The notes: generated by a model from the sequence alone, not told the origin. Shown: positions 54,371 to 63,579, counted from the first letter of the stretch. The stretch: DNA of 64,000 nt from Sulfurisoma sediminicola (GCF_003865015.1 NZ_BHVV01000008.1:186001-250000), one strand, 5' to 3'. Numbers and translations: made by a program.

Positions 54371-54762
54371 GCGGCCGCGGGCACCTCGGCCTGGGGCTGC
54401 GCCTCGGCCTGGGGCTGCGCCGGTGCGGTCAGCGACCTCGACTTCTCTTCCTTCATCATCGGCGAGGGCGTGGTCACGGGCTTGCTCATCTTGACGGTCA
54501 GATGGCGCAGCACGGCGTCGTTGAACTTGAAGGCGTTCTCGAGCTCGGCCAGCGTCTCGTTGTCGCACTCGATGTTCATCAGCACGTAATGGGCCTTGTG
54601 CACCTTCTGGATCGGGTAGGCCAGCTGGCGACGGCCCCAGTCCTCGAGGCGGTGGATGGCGCCGGAGCGCGCGGTGACCAGCGTCTTGTAACGCTCGATC
54701 ATCGCCGGCACCTGCTCGGACTGGTCCGGATGGACGATGAAAACCACTTCGTAATGTCGCAT
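54367..54762 (-). CDS. rpsF: 30S ribosomal protein S6
   Basis: 131 aa; AAAGGAG before the [43 protein letters not shown] and [20 protein letters not shown] are S6 signatures. The tail is Pro/Ala/Gln-rich with a doubled AQPQAE, longer than in many S6. First gene of the operon, behind a good promoter. Confidence 0.97.
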   Translation of the reverse strand: MRHYEVVFIVHPDQSEQVPAMIERYKTLVTARSGAIHRLEDWGRRQLAYPIQKVHKAHYVLMNIECDNETLAELENAFKFNDAVLRHLTVKMSKPVTTPSPMMKEEKSRSLTAPAQPQAEAQPQAEVPAAA

Positions 54763-54828
54763 GCAATCTCCTTTTGGGTCAGTGGCTCGGAGCCCTCCCG
54801 CATGCGCAACGGGTAGGGCAAGGGAAAG

Positions 54829-54864
54829 CCGGCGATTTTACGCCGGATCATGGACTTATGGCAA
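54829..54864 (-). promoter_or_regulatory. rpsF operon promoter with inverted repeat around the -10
   Basis: On the minus strand TTGCCA (54864-54859), an 18-nt spacer, then TAAAAT (54840-54835), each 5/6 to consensus. The -10 box is exactly the loop of the inverted repeat CCGGCG/CGCCGG (54829-54834 and 54841-54846). Confidence 0.7.
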
Positions 54865-54905
54865 GAACCCATTTACCTGAACGGCCGCGTGAATGGCGCC
54901 CGCAA

Positions 54906-55082
54906 TCAACCGCAATAGCGCAGATTCACGGCCTCGAGCAACAGTTCAGGCTGGCCGTACCCGGCAAAGATCGCCGCCGCGGCCAGGCTCGCGACGAGCA
55001 GCAGCAACCACGCCCACCCCCGGCGTGGCCGCAACGCGGTCGGGTTCTGACCGCCCTGTTCGTCGGCACGACTGTCGTTCAT
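54906..55082 (-). CDS. small single-TM protein, 58 aa
   Basis: ATG at 55082 with GGGG upstream. An N-terminal polar third (NDSRADEQGGQNPTALRPRR), one hydrophobic helix WAWLLLLVASLAAAAIFAGY and a short tail ending in NLRYCG. No known family; supported only by composition and layout between the rpsF promoter and tRNA-Arg. Could be a chance frame. Confidence 0.45.
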   Translation of the reverse strand: MNDSRADEQGGQNPTALRPRRGWAWLLLLVASLAAAAIFAGYGQPELLLEAVNLRYCG

Positions 55083-55169
55083 GGCACCCCGGCACTTCTC
55101 GACCGGAAGCATCTTGCAAATCCCCGTGCTCGTCAATCGCGCCGTGCCATGACGGCCCGAGAAGGGCGC

Positions 55170-55175
55170 TAGAAT
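55170..55175 (+). promoter_or_regulatory. -10 box of the tRNA-Arg promoter
   Basis: TAGAAT 11 nt before the tRNA, in the same GCTAGAATCCG context as the tRNA-Ser promoter at 23997. No clear -35. Confidence 0.5.
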
Positions 55176-55186
55176 CCGGGCCTCGC

Positions 55187-55262
55187 GCCCTCGTAGCTCA
55201 GTGGATAGAGCGACCGCCTCCTAAGCGGTAGGTCTCAGGTTCGATTCCTGACTTGGGCGCCA
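55187..55262 (+). tRNA. tRNA-Arg(CCT) with two acceptor-stem mismatches
   Basis: 76 nt with encoded CCA. D arm AGCTCAGTGGATAGAGC, anticodon arm ACCGC-CTCCTAA-GCGGT (anticodon CCT), T arm TCAGG-TTCGATT-CCTGA. The acceptor 5' strand GCCCTCG meets 3' strand CTTGGGC, leaving T-T at pair 5-68 and C-T at pair 6-67; CGAGGGC would pair fully. Other arms are perfect. Confidence 0.9.
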
Positions 55263-55289
55263 GTTTTCCTCCACCGGAGACTGTGCACC

Positions 55290-57290
55290 ATGCCCGACCA
55301 TCCCGCCAACGCGCTACGCGCCGCCGACAGCGGCAAGGTCGTTTCCGCCCGCGACGCCGTGCGCCTTATCCGCGACGGCGACACCGTCGCCACCTGCGGC
55401 TTCGTCGGAATCGGCTTCGCCGAGAACCTCGCGGTCGCGCTGGAACAGCGTTTCCTCGAGAGCCGGGAACAGGACGAGCATGGCATCGGCCACCCGCGCG
55501 ACCTGACCCTCGTCTATGCCGCCGGCCAGGGCGACGGCAAGGAGCGCGGCCTCAACCACTTCGGCCATGACGGCCTGGTGGCGCGCGTCATCGGCGGCCA
55601 CTGGGGCCTGGTGCCCAAGCTGCAGCAGCTCGCGGTGTCGAACCGCATCGAGGCGTGGAACCTGCCGCAGGGCGTGATCTCCCACCTGTTCCGCGACATC
55701 GCCGCCGGAAAGCCCGGCACCCTGACCCGCGTCGGCCTGGGCACCTTCGTCGATCCGCGCTTCGGTGGCGGCAAGCTCAACGAGAGGACCACCGCCGATC
55801 TGGTACGCGTCATGGAGATCGACGGCGAGGAATACCTGTTCTACAAGGCCTTTCCCATCCACGTCGCGCTGATCCGCGGCACCACGGCCGATCCCGACGG
55901 CAACATCACCATGGAGAAGGAGGCGCTGACGCTGGAGTCGCAGGCGGCGGCGATGGCGGCGAAAAACTCCGGCGGCATCGTCATCGTCCAGGTCGAGCGC
56001 GTCGCCGAGCGCAACACCCTTAATTCGCGCCAGGTCAAAGTCCCCGGCATGCTGGTCGATTGCGTGGTCGTGGCCGAGAAGCCCGAGTACCACATGCAGA
56101 CCTTCCGCGAGCAGTACAACCCGGCCTTTTCAGGGGAGATCCGCGTGCCGATGTCGGCGATCGCACCGATGGCGATGAGCGAGCGCAAGATCATCGCCCG
56201 CCGTGCCGCGCTCGAGCTGCGCGCCAACGCCGTGGTCAATCTCGGCATCGGCATGCCCGAGGGCATCGCCGCGGTGGCCGCCGAGGAGCACATCATCGAT
56301 CTGCTGACGATGACGGCCGAGCCCGGCGTGGTCGGCGGCATCCCCGCCGGCGGCCTCGATTTCGGTGCGGCGACCAACACCCAGGCCATCATCGACCAGC
56401 CGAGCCAGTTCGACTTCTACGACGGCGGCGGACTCGATCTCGCCTTTCTCGGCCTGGCCCAGGCCGACCGCGAAGGCAATCTCAACGTCTCCAAGTTCGG
56501 CCCGCGTCTGGCCGGCGCCGGCGGCTTCATCAACATCTCGCAGAACGCCAAGAAGGTGGTGTTCGTCGGCACCTTCACCACGGGCAACCTGGAAGTCGCG
56601 ATTGCCGGCGGCCGCCTGCGCATCGTCGATGAAGGCCGCGGCGTCAAGTTCGTGAACGAGGTCGAGCACCGCACCTTCAGCGGTGCCGAGGCCGTGCGCC
56701 GCAACAAGCCGGTGCTCTACATCACCGAGCGCTGCGTCTTCCGCCTCATCCCCGAGGGGCTGGAACTGATCGAGATCGCCCCCGGCATCGACCTGCGGCG
56801 CGACATCCTCGAACGTATGGAGTTCACGCCGATCATGCGCGGCGAGCCCACGCTCATGGACGGCCGCATCTTCACCGACGAGCCGATGGGCATCCGCGCC
56901 GGCATGCTGGAGATGCCGCTGGCCGAGCGACTGGCCTACGACGCGGCGAAGAACGTCTTCTTCGTCAATTTCGAGGGGCTCTCCATCCGCAGCCGCGACG
57001 ACATCGAGCACATCCGCCAGGCCGTCGATTCCCGCCTCGTACCGGTTGGCCACAAGGTCTACGCCATCGTGAACTACGACCGCTTCAGCATCGCGCCGGA
57101 ACTGGTCGACGAATACATCGCCATGGTCAAGGGCATCGTCGACCGCCATTACCACGACGTGACGCGCTACACCTCGAGCACCTTCCTGCGCATGAAACTG
57201 GGCGAGGCGCTGTCGCGCAGCCAGGTGCCGCCGCACATCTACGACAGCGCCGGCGAGGCCGAGCGTCATCTCGGCGACGCATTGCCCTAG
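55290..57290 (+). CDS. acyl-CoA:acetate/3-ketoacid CoA-transferase, YdiF/Pct type
   Basis: 666 aa. The first half (about 15-300) is the alpha-type domain: [37 protein letters not shown]. The second (about 305-530) is the beta-type: [19 protein letters not shown] and [14 protein letters not shown], with the Glu that forms the glutamyl-CoA ester. A further C-terminal segment of about 130 residues ([20 protein letters not shown] onward) goes beyond the roughly 520-530 aa of propionate CoA-transferases. It probably moves CoA between short acids and acetate. It begins 28 nt after tRNA-Arg. Confidence 0.88.
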   Translation: MPDHPANALRAADSGKVVSARDAVRLIRDGDTVATCGFVGIGFAENLAVALEQRFLESREQDEHGIGHPRDLTLVYAAGQGDGKERGLNHFGHDGLVARVIGGHWGLVPKLQQLAVSNRIEAWNLPQGVISHLFRDIAAGKPGTLTRVGLGTFVDPRFGGGKLNERTTADLVRVMEIDGEEYLFYKAFPIHVALIRGTTADPDGNITMEKEALTLESQAAAMAAKNSGGIVIVQVERVAERNTLNSRQVKVPGMLVDCVVVAEKPEYHMQTFREQYNPAFSGEIRVPMSAIAPMAMSERKIIARRAALELRANAVVNLGIGMPEGIAAVAAEEHIIDLLTMTAEPGVVGGIPAGGLDFGAATNTQAIIDQPSQFDFYDGGGLDLAFLGLAQADREGNLNVSKFGPRLAGAGGFINISQNAKKVVFVGTFTTGNLEVAIAGGRLRIVDEGRGVKFVNEVEHRTFSGAEAVRRNKPVLYITERCVFRLIPEGLELIEIAPGIDLRRDILERMEFTPIMRGEPTLMDGRIFTDEPMGIRAGMLEMPLAERLAYDAAKNVFFVNFEGLSIRSRDDIEHIRQAVDSRLVPVGHKVYAIVNYDRFSIAPELVDEYIAMVKGIVDRHYHDVTRYTSSTFLRMKLGEALSRSQVPPHIYDSAGEAERHLGDALP

Positions 57291-57373
57291 GCCGAACGGG
57301 GCCGCCAAGGCCACGTCCATGTCACCGAGTCTGGTAAAGTCACAACGTCGTCAGGGCAATAATTGACAGGGAG

Positions 57374-58057
57374 ATGCACTTGTCCGGTTCCGAAGACCAG
57401 GATGGAGTGAACGAGCTCGAGCTGGTGCAGGCCGAGTTGCGCGACCTGAAGCGTACCGCCATCAACCTGCGCGGCGAGCTTGAGAAGGCCCACGCCGAAA
57501 TCCACGACGCGACACTGCGCGCCGCCATGGCCAGCGCGACCGAAGTAGCGCAGCTCAGGACCACCGTCACCTCGCTGCGCGATGAACTCGAGCGCAGCCA
57601 CGCCGAACGCGAAAATGCCTTGCAGCAGGAACGCCTGACCGCGGCCCAGGAGATCGCCCAGCTCAAGGCCACCGCGGCCACCCTCCGCGATGCCCTGGAG
57701 CGGGCGCAACAGGAGCACGCGCAAGCCGTGCAACAGGAGCGCGCCAACGCCCACCAGGAGATGCTGCAGCTCAAGGCCACCGCCGGGACGCTGCGCGACG
57801 AGCTGGAAAAGCTGCGTACGGAGAAGGAGGTCGAGGTGCGCAATGCCATCGCGGCCGCCCAGGGCGAGATCGTCCAGCTGCATGCCACCGCGGCCACGCT
57901 GCGCGAGGCGCTCGAACTGGCGCAGATCGACAAGAAGAACGCCGTGCACCAGGAGCACACCTTTTTCGCCAACCAGACCGAGGAACTGCGCGCGACGATT
58001 CGTACCCTGCGCGATGCCCTTGAATCGTCGCAGCAATCCTCCTCCCTTAGTCACTGA
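57374..58057 (+). CDS. coiled-coil protein with five ~36-residue repeats
   Basis: 227 aa. ATG at 57374 is only 1 nt from the GGGAG run; a TTG two codons on (57380) is better spaced. Nearly all helical, with repeats beginning EVAQLRTTVTSLRDELERSH, EIAQLKATAATLRDALERAQ, EMLQLKATAGTLRDELEKLR, EIVQLHATAATLREALELAQ and a last short EELRATIRTLRDALESSQ. No other domain. It precedes the cyclase by 9 nt, so it may be a scaffold or dimeriser for it. Confidence 0.75.
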   Translation: MHLSGSEDQDGVNELELVQAELRDLKRTAINLRGELEKAHAEIHDATLRAAMASATEVAQLRTTVTSLRDELERSHAERENALQQERLTAAQEIAQLKATAATLRDALERAQQEHAQAVQQERANAHQEMLQLKATAGTLRDELEKLRTEKEVEVRNAIAAAQGEIVQLHATAATLREALELAQIDKKNAVHQEHTFFANQTEELRATIRTLRDALESSQQSSSLSH

Positions 58058-58066
58058 CCCGCCGCC

Positions 58067-60382
58067 ATGGACCAATCCGCCACGCCACCGCGCAAGAAGA
58101 CCCCCGCCGACAGGCCCGACGGCAGCGGCACGGAACAGCGCCGCCGGCTGCGCCACCTCGAGCTGCTGCTCGAGGTCACGCGCCGCATGGCCGGCTACGA
58201 AACCCTGGACGAGGTGCTCAAGGCGCTGGTCGAGATGACGACCAGCGAGCTCAACGCCGAGCGCGGCTCGCTCTTCCTCAACGACCCCGACACCAACGAA
58301 CTCTATTCGCGCGTCGCCCAGGGCAACATCCAGCGCGAGATCCGCATCCTCAACACCAGCGGCGTCGCCGGTTACGTCTATACCGCGGGCGAAGCACTGA
58401 TCATCCACGATGCCTATGCCGACGCCCGCTTCAACCGCAGCATCGACGAGCAGACCGGCTTCACCACCCACAACATCCTCTGCGTGCCGATCAAGACCGT
58501 CAAGGGCGAGATCATCGGCGTGGCGCAAACGCTGAACAAGAAGAGCGGCAAGTTCACCAAGCAGGACCTGCACCTGCTCGAGGCCATGACCAGCCAGGGC
58601 ACGCTGGCGCTGCAATCGGCCCAGTTCATCGAGCGCATGCAGGCGATCCGTCGCCAGGAAATGGAATTCATCGACGTCGTCTCCGAGGTCACCGCCGACA
58701 TCAAGCTCGGCTCGCTGCTGCAGAAGGTGATGGGCGAGGCGACGCGCCTGCTCAACGCCGAGCGCTCGACGCTGTTCCTCAACGACGAGAAGACCAACCA
58801 GCTCTGGTCGGAGGTCGGCCAGGGCCTGGAGTCGGTGCAGATCCGCCTGCCGAACCACGTCGGCATCGCCGGCGCGGTATTCACCCAGGCCAAGGCCATC
58901 AACATCCCCTACGCCTACGCCGACCTGCGCTTCAACCCGGCCTTCGACAGGCAGACCGGCTTCTTCACCCGCTCCATCCTCTGCGTTCCCATCATCAACA
59001 AGCACGGCAAGGTTATCGGCGTGACGCAGGTGCTCAACAAGCGCGGCGGCCCCTTCACCAGCGAGGACGAATCGCGCCTGCGCGCCTTCACGGCGCAGAT
59101 TTCCATCGCGCTCGAGAACGCCAAGCTCTTCGCCGACGTCCAGGCGATGAAGAACTACAACGAGTCCATGCTCGAGTCGATGTCCAACGGCGTCATCACG
59201 CTCGACGAAGCCGAGAAGATCGTCACCTGCAATGCCGCCGGCCAGCGCATCCTGCGCGTGCAGCCGGCGCAGATCCTCAACAAGCCGTCGGCCGAGTTCT
59301 TCGCCGGCGCCAATGCCTGGGTGCTGGAGAAACTCAAGCGCGTCGCCGAGACGCAGGCCGTGGAACTCGTGGTGGATGGCGAACTGGTCGTCGGCGAGGA
59401 CAGGCTGTCGACCAACCTCACCGTGCTGCCGCTGCTGTCGATGGAGAAGAAGCGTCTCGGCTCGATGCTGATGATCGAGGACATCTCCAACGAGAAGCGC
59501 CTCAAGTCGACCATGTCGCGCTACATGGACCCGGGCATCGCCGACAAGATGCTGGCCAGCGGCGCCGAGGCGCTGGGCGGGCAGAGCGTGAAGGCGACGA
59601 TCCTGTTCTCGGACGTGCGCAGCTTCACCACCATCACCGAGCAGCTTGGCGCCCAGGGCACGGTGGCGCTGCTCAACGAATACTTCACGCTGATGGTCGA
59701 CTGCATCCAGCGCGAGGAAGGCATGCTCGACAAGTTCATCGGCGACGCCATCATGGCGGCCTTCGGCATTCCCGTCGGCCACGACGACGATGCCGACCGC
59801 TCGGTGCGCGCCGCCATCGCCATGATGCGCGAGCTGACGCGCTGGAACCACGGCCGCGTCGCCGAGGGCAAGCTGCCGGTGGACATCGGCATCGGCCTCA
59901 ACACCGATACCGTCGTGTCCGGCAACATCGGTTCGAAGAAGCGCATGGACTACACCATCATCGGCGACGGCGTGAACCTCGCCGCCCGCCTCGAGTCGGC
60001 CTGCAAGCAGTACGGCACCCACATCCTGGTCAGCGAGTTCACCTACAAGGCGCTCAAGGGCACCTATTTCAGCCGCGAGCTGGACCTGGTGGTGGTCAAG
60101 GGCAAGACGCAGCCGGTGGCGATCTACGAAATCCTCGACTATCACGGCGAGGAGTCCTACCCCAACATGATCGACGCCCTGCGCCACTTCAAGGCCGGCC
60201 TGGTCAAGTACCGCCAACAGAAGTGGAACGATGCCGCCGCCGAGTTCAAGGAAGTCCTGGCGCTCAACGAAAAGGACAAGGCGGCCAGGCTCTATGTCGA
60301 GCGCTGCGACTACCTGAAGCAGAATCCGCCCACCTCACCCGATGGCGCCTGGGACGGCATCTGGGTGCTGGAGAGCAAGTAG
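58067..60382 (+). CDS. class III adenylate cyclase, GAF-GAF-PAS-cyclase-TPR (CyaB-like)
   Basis: 771 aa. GAF-A (about 45-190) and GAF-B (about 215-365) each have an NKxxF...DE-like motif (LNKKSGKFTKQD; LNKRGGPFTSEDE), which in Anabaena CyaB1/B2 marks cyclic-nucleotide binding. PAS lies at about 370-490. The cyclase domain (about 505-690) has metal Asp in FSDVRSFTT and KFIGDAIMAAFG, the adenine-selecting Lys and Asp (LDKFIGD, MDYTIIGD) and the Asn/Arg in NLAARLES. A TPR-like tail (about 700-755) follows. Makes cAMP, probably with feedback through the GAF domains. Confidence 0.9.
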   Translation: MDQSATPPRKKTPADRPDGSGTEQRRRLRHLELLLEVTRRMAGYETLDEVLKALVEMTTSELNAERGSLFLNDPDTNELYSRVAQGNIQREIRILNTSGVAGYVYTAGEALIIHDAYADARFNRSIDEQTGFTTHNILCVPIKTVKGEIIGVAQTLNKKSGKFTKQDLHLLEAMTSQGTLALQSAQFIERMQAIRRQEMEFIDVVSEVTADIKLGSLLQKVMGEATRLLNAERSTLFLNDEKTNQLWSEVGQGLESVQIRLPNHVGIAGAVFTQAKAINIPYAYADLRFNPAFDRQTGFFTRSILCVPIINKHGKVIGVTQVLNKRGGPFTSEDESRLRAFTAQISIALENAKLFADVQAMKNYNESMLESMSNGVITLDEAEKIVTCNAAGQRILRVQPAQILNKPSAEFFAGANAWVLEKLKRVAETQAVELVVDGELVVGEDRLSTNLTVLPLLSMEKKRLGSMLMIEDISNEKRLKSTMSRYMDPGIADKMLASGAEALGGQSVKATILFSDVRSFTTITEQLGAQGTVALLNEYFTLMVDCIQREEGMLDKFIGDAIMAAFGIPVGHDDDADRSVRAAIAMMRELTRWNHGRVAEGKLPVDIGIGLNTDTVVSGNIGSKKRMDYTIIGDGVNLAARLESACKQYGTHILVSEFTYKALKGTYFSRELDLVVVKGKTQPVAIYEILDYHGEESYPNMIDALRHFKAGLVKYRQQKWNDAAAEFKEVLALNEKDKAARLYVERCDYLKQNPPTSPDGAWDGIWVLESK

Positions 60383-60391
60383 CGCTACTTG
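60376..60391. repeat. palindrome containing both convergent stop codons
   Basis: CAAGTAGC-GCTACTTG, a perfect 16-bp palindrome. The cyclase TAG (60380-60382) and the sspB TAG on the other strand (60387-60385) both fall in it, 2 nt apart. No U-run, so termination is doubtful. Confidence 0.7.
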
Positions 60392-60816
60392 ATGCGGGTC
60401 AGGTGCGGCCTGCCCGCGGGTGGGGCCGCGGGCGGTTCCGCCGCGGCGCCGTCCTCGGCCGCGACAGGCACATCGCCGTCACCTTCTTCGCTCGCCTCGA
60501 TCAAGAGCCCTTCGCCCGCCTCGAAGGCCATGCCCTGGCCATTCTCGCGGGCATAGATCGCGGCGACGGCCGCGACCGGCACACTCACGGGGAAGGCGAC
60601 GCCGTTGAAGCGTGCCTGGAAGGTGATTTCCTCGTTGCCCATCTGCAGCTGCCCGGTCGCATCGGCCGCGACGTTGAGGACAATCTGGCCGTCCTTGACG
60701 TACTCGCGGGGCACGCGGGTGCGCGCATCGACGGCGACGGCGAGATAGGGGGTGTAACCCTGGTCGGCGCACCACTCGTAGATGGCGCGGATCAGGTAGG
60801 GTTTGGTCGTAACCAT
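60385..60816 (-). CDS. sspB: ClpXP protease specificity-enhancing factor SspB
   Basis: 143 aa. KPYLIRAIYEWCADQGYTPY, AVDARTRVPREYVKDGQIVL, NEEITFQARFNGVAFPVSVP and AVAAIYARENGQGMAFE are SspB; the acidic, Pro/Ala-rich linker ends in the short ClpX-binding peptide-like GRPHLTRIK. Delivers ssrA-tagged proteins to ClpXP. Downstream of sspA by 52 nt. Confidence 0.96.
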   Translation of the reverse strand: MVTTKPYLIRAIYEWCADQGYTPYLAVAVDARTRVPREYVKDGQIVLNVAADATGQLQMGNEEITFQARFNGVAFPVSVPVAAVAAIYARENGQGMAFEAGEGLLIEASEEGDGDVPVAAEDGAAAEPPAAPPAGRPHLTRIK

Positions 60817-60868
60817 GCGTGGGAAAGTCGGCGCTGGCGCTACGGCGCCAGCGCCGCGGCACGATACA

Positions 60869-61465
60869 TCAGCGGCGCATGACCTTCTCGGAAGGCGTCA
60901 GCGCGTCGATGAAACCCTGGCGCGAGAAGATGCGCTCGGCGTACTTGGCCAGCGGCGCGGCCACCTTGGGCAACTCGATGCCATAGTGGCCGAGGCGCCA
61001 AAGCAGCGGCGCGATGGCCACGTCGAGCATGGAGAAGTCGTCGCCGAGCATGAACTTCTGCTTGTTGAACACCGGCGACAGTTCGGTCAGGCGGTCGCGC
61101 ACGTGGGCGCGCGCCTTGTCGGCCGACTTGAGGTTCTTCTCCAGCGGGTCGATATGGCTGAACAGCTCGTGCTCCATGGTATAGAGCAGTTGCCGCGCCT
61201 TGGCGCGCGTCTGCGGATCCGGCGGCATCAGCTGCGGATGCGGGAAGCGCTCGTCGATGTACTCGTTGATGATGTTGGCCTCATACAGCACGAGGTCGCG
61301 ATCCACCAGCACCGGCACGCGGTTGTAGGGGTTGATGACCGCGATATCTTCCGGTTTGTTGAACAGGTCGACGTCGATCACCTGGAAGTCCATCTGCTTC
61401 TCGTACAGGACGATGCGGCAGCGATGGCTGAACGGGCACGTGGTGCCCGAGTACAGGTTCATCAT
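60869..61465 (-). CDS. sspA: stringent starvation protein A (SspA), GST-fold
   Basis: 198 aa from ATG at 61465; longer in-frame extension to a GTG at 61564 is not family-like. MMNLYSGTTCPFSHRCRIVL-YEK, NPYNRVPVLVDRDLVLYEAN (GST fold without clear glutathione use) and LGDDFSMLDVAIAPLLWRL. Binds RNA polymerase. Follows petC as is usual in betaproteobacteria. Confidence 0.95.
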   Translation of the reverse strand: MMNLYSGTTCPFSHRCRIVLYEKQMDFQVIDVDLFNKPEDIAVINPYNRVPVLVDRDLVLYEANIINEYIDERFPHPQLMPPDPQTRAKARQLLYTMEHELFSHIDPLEKNLKSADKARAHVRDRLTELSPVFNKQKFMLGDDFSMLDVAIAPLLWRLGHYGIELPKVAAPLAKYAERIFSRQGFIDALTPSEKVMRR

Positions 61466-61567
61466 GGTACTCGTACCCCAGGAATAGTCGGCATCACGCA
61501 CCACTTTGCGCACGGGTGGCGGATTCATATCACGATGCCCCATAGATTGCATCCGGTTCGACACGGG

Positions 61568-62278
61568 TTAATGAATGTCTTTCCAGTATTCGCGCTTGAG
61601 TGCATAGGCGAACACGAAAAGGACGGCCAGGGCGATCAGCACGATGACGCCGAGGTTCTTGCGGAACTCGGCCATCGGCTCACCCATCCAATTGAGGTAG
61701 GCGACCAGGTCGGCGACGGCGGCGTCATATTCCGCAGGCTTCAACTTGCCGGGCTTGGCCAGCTGCAGCTTGTGGTCGGCGCCCAGCACCTGCTCGCCCT
61801 GCAGTTCCCACAGCACGTGGGGCATGCCGACGTTGGCGAAAACGACGTTGTTCCAGCCGGTCGGGCGGGACTCGTCGCGATAGAAGCCGCGCAGGTAGGT
61901 GTAGAGCCAGTCGGCGCCGGAGCCGAACTCGGAGGAGCGGGCACGGGCGATCACGGTCAGGTCGGGCGGCGGCGCACCGAACCAGGCCTTGCCGTCGGCG
62001 CGCTGCATCGCGATGGTCATCGACTCGCCCACCTTGTCGGCGGTAAACAGCAGGCTGCCGCGGATCTGCTCTTCGGTCAGGCCGATGTCCTGCAGGCGGT
62101 TGTAGCGCAGGTAGGAAGCCGAGTGGCAGTTCAGGCAGTAATTGACGAAGATCTTGGCGCCGCGCTGCAGTGCGGGCAGATCGTTGGCCTTGTCCGGCGC
62201 CTTGTCGAGGTGCAGTTCGGCGCCGCTGGCGAAGGCCAGCAGCGGGGCGCACAGCAGAGCGAGGAACAGCTTTTTCAT
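61568..62278 (-). CDS. petC: cytochrome c1 of the bc1 complex
   Basis: 236 aa. Signal peptide (KKLFLALLCAPLLAFASGAE), haem motif CLNCH near residue 48 with YLRYNRL, the axial Met in NVGMPHVLW, and one C-terminal TM (LGVIVLIALAVLFVFAYAL) anchoring it on the periplasmic side. Passes electrons from the Rieske protein to cytochrome c. ATG overlaps the petB stop by 4 nt. Confidence 0.97.
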   Translation of the reverse strand: MKKLFLALLCAPLLAFASGAELHLDKAPDKANDLPALQRGAKIFVNYCLNCHSASYLRYNRLQDIGLTEEQIRGSLLFTADKVGESMTIAMQRADGKAWFGAPPPDLTVIARARSSEFGSGADWLYTYLRGFYRDESRPTGWNNVVFANVGMPHVLWELQGEQVLGADHKLQLAKPGKLKPAEYDAAVADLVAYLNWMGEPMAEFRKNLGVIVLIALAVLFVFAYALKREYWKDIH

Positions 62279-63576
62279 TTGAAGGTCACCCTATCCGGTT
62301 CGGGCTGGCACTTGTCCAGCTTGGTATAGATCGGCATCAGCAGGAAGAAGGCGAAGTAGATGAAGGTGCAGATCTGCGACACCAGCGTCCGGCCCGGCGT
62401 CGGCGCCAGAACGCCGAGGTAGCCGAGGATGAAGAAACAGACCAGCCAGACCGCGAGGAAGCCCTTGAAGATCGGGCCGCGGTAGCGGATCGACTTCGAC
62501 GGGCTGCGGTCGAGCCAGGGCAGGAAAGCGAAGATCACCACGCCCGCGCCCATCGCCACCACGCCCCAGAACTTGGCGTCGATGCCGAACAGCGGATAAG
62601 TGATCGCACGCAGCAGCGAGTAGTACGGCGTGAAGTACCACACCGGCGCGATGTGCGGCGGCGTCACCAGCGGGTCGGCCGGGATGAAGTTGTTGTACTC
62701 GAGGAAGTAGCCGCCGCCTTCGGGCATGAAGAAGAGGATGATCGAGAACACGGCGAGGAAGACCACGACGCCGACGATGTCCTTCACCGTGTAGTACGGG
62801 TGGAAGGGAATGCCGTCGAGCGGGATGCCCTTCTCGTCCTTCTTCTTCTTGATCTCGACGCCGTCCGGGTTGTTGGAACCGACTTCGTGCAGCGCCAGGA
62901 TGTGGGCGGCGACGAGGCCGACCAGCACGAAGGGCACGGCGATGACGTGGAAGGAGAAGAAGCGGTTGAGCGTCGCGTCGCCGACCACGAAGTCGCCGCG
63001 GATCCAGATGGAGAGCGGCTCGCCGATCAGCGGGATGGCGCCGAACAGGTTGACGATCACCTGCGCGCCCCAGTAGGACATCTGGCCCCAGGGCAGCAGG
63101 TAGCCCATGAAGGCCTCGGCCATCAGCGCCAGGAAGATCAGCACGCCGAAGACCCAGATCAGCTCGCGCGGCTTGCGGTAGGAACCGTAGATCAGGCCGC
63201 GGTACATGTGCAAGTACACGACGATGAAGAAGGCCGAGGCCCCGGTCGAGTGCATGTAGCGGATCAGCCAGCCCCAGGGCACGTCGCGCATGATGTACTC
63301 GACGGCGGCGAAGGCCACCGGCACGCCCGAGGCGTTGAGCGAGGCGTCCGGCTTGTAGTGCATGGTCAGGAAGATGCCGGTGACGATCTGCAGCACCAGC
63401 ACCAGCAGCGCCAGGGAGCCGAAGAAGTACCAGAAGTTGAAGTTCTTCGGCGCGTAGTATTCCGACAGGTGGGCCTTCCAGCTGGCGGTCAGCGGGAAGC
63501 GGGCATCGACCCACTCCAGCACGTTGCCGGCGAGCGAGCCGTCGGTCTTGAATTTTTCGTAGTTGCTGGCACCCAT
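62275..63576 (-). CDS. petB: cytochrome b of the bc1 complex
   Basis: 433 aa with 8-9 TM helices. Haem ligands are on helices B and D (IRYMHSTGASAFFIVVYLHM; FFSFHVIAVPFVLVGLVAAH), and GYLLPWGQMSYWGAQVI is present. The Qo-site PEWY motif reads PVWY (IAPVWYFTPYYSLLRA), a variant I recall from beta/gammaproteobacteria. A charged loop KKKKDEKG sits between helices. Starts 3 nt after petA. Confidence 0.97.
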   Translation of the reverse strand: MGASNYEKFKTDGSLAGNVLEWVDARFPLTASWKAHLSEYYAPKNFNFWYFFGSLALLVLVLQIVTGIFLTMHYKPDASLNASGVPVAFAAVEYIMRDVPWGWLIRYMHSTGASAFFIVVYLHMYRGLIYGSYRKPRELIWVFGVLIFLALMAEAFMGYLLPWGQMSYWGAQVIVNLFGAIPLIGEPLSIWIRGDFVVGDATLNRFFSFHVIAVPFVLVGLVAAHILALHEVGSNNPDGVEIKKKKDEKGIPLDGIPFHPYYTVKDIVGVVVFLAVFSIILFFMPEGGGYFLEYNNFIPADPLVTPPHIAPVWYFTPYYSLLRAITYPLFGIDAKFWGVVAMGAGVVIFAFLPWLDRSPSKSIRYRGPIFKGFLAVWLVCFFILGYLGVLAPTPGRTLVSQICTFIYFAFFLLMPIYTKLDKCQPEPDRVTFK

Positions 63577-63579
63577 GCC

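Noticed and set aside
54893-55231. 112-codon frame running into tRNA-Arg
   Set aside because: It reads through the tRNA gene and is Arg/Pro-rich; not a gene.
57287-60217. 976-codon open frame antisense to the CoA-transferase tail, coiled-coil and cyclase genes
   Set aside because: GC-rich codon bias keeps antisense frames open here. The translation is low-complexity (His/Leu/Val/Gly/Asp/Glu) with no motif, while the plus strand has clear domains.
62640-62700. PVWY in place of PEWY in cytochrome b as a novel defect
   Set aside because: I recall this substitution as a natural variant in beta/gammaproteobacterial bc1 complexes, so it is noted in the gene entry only.
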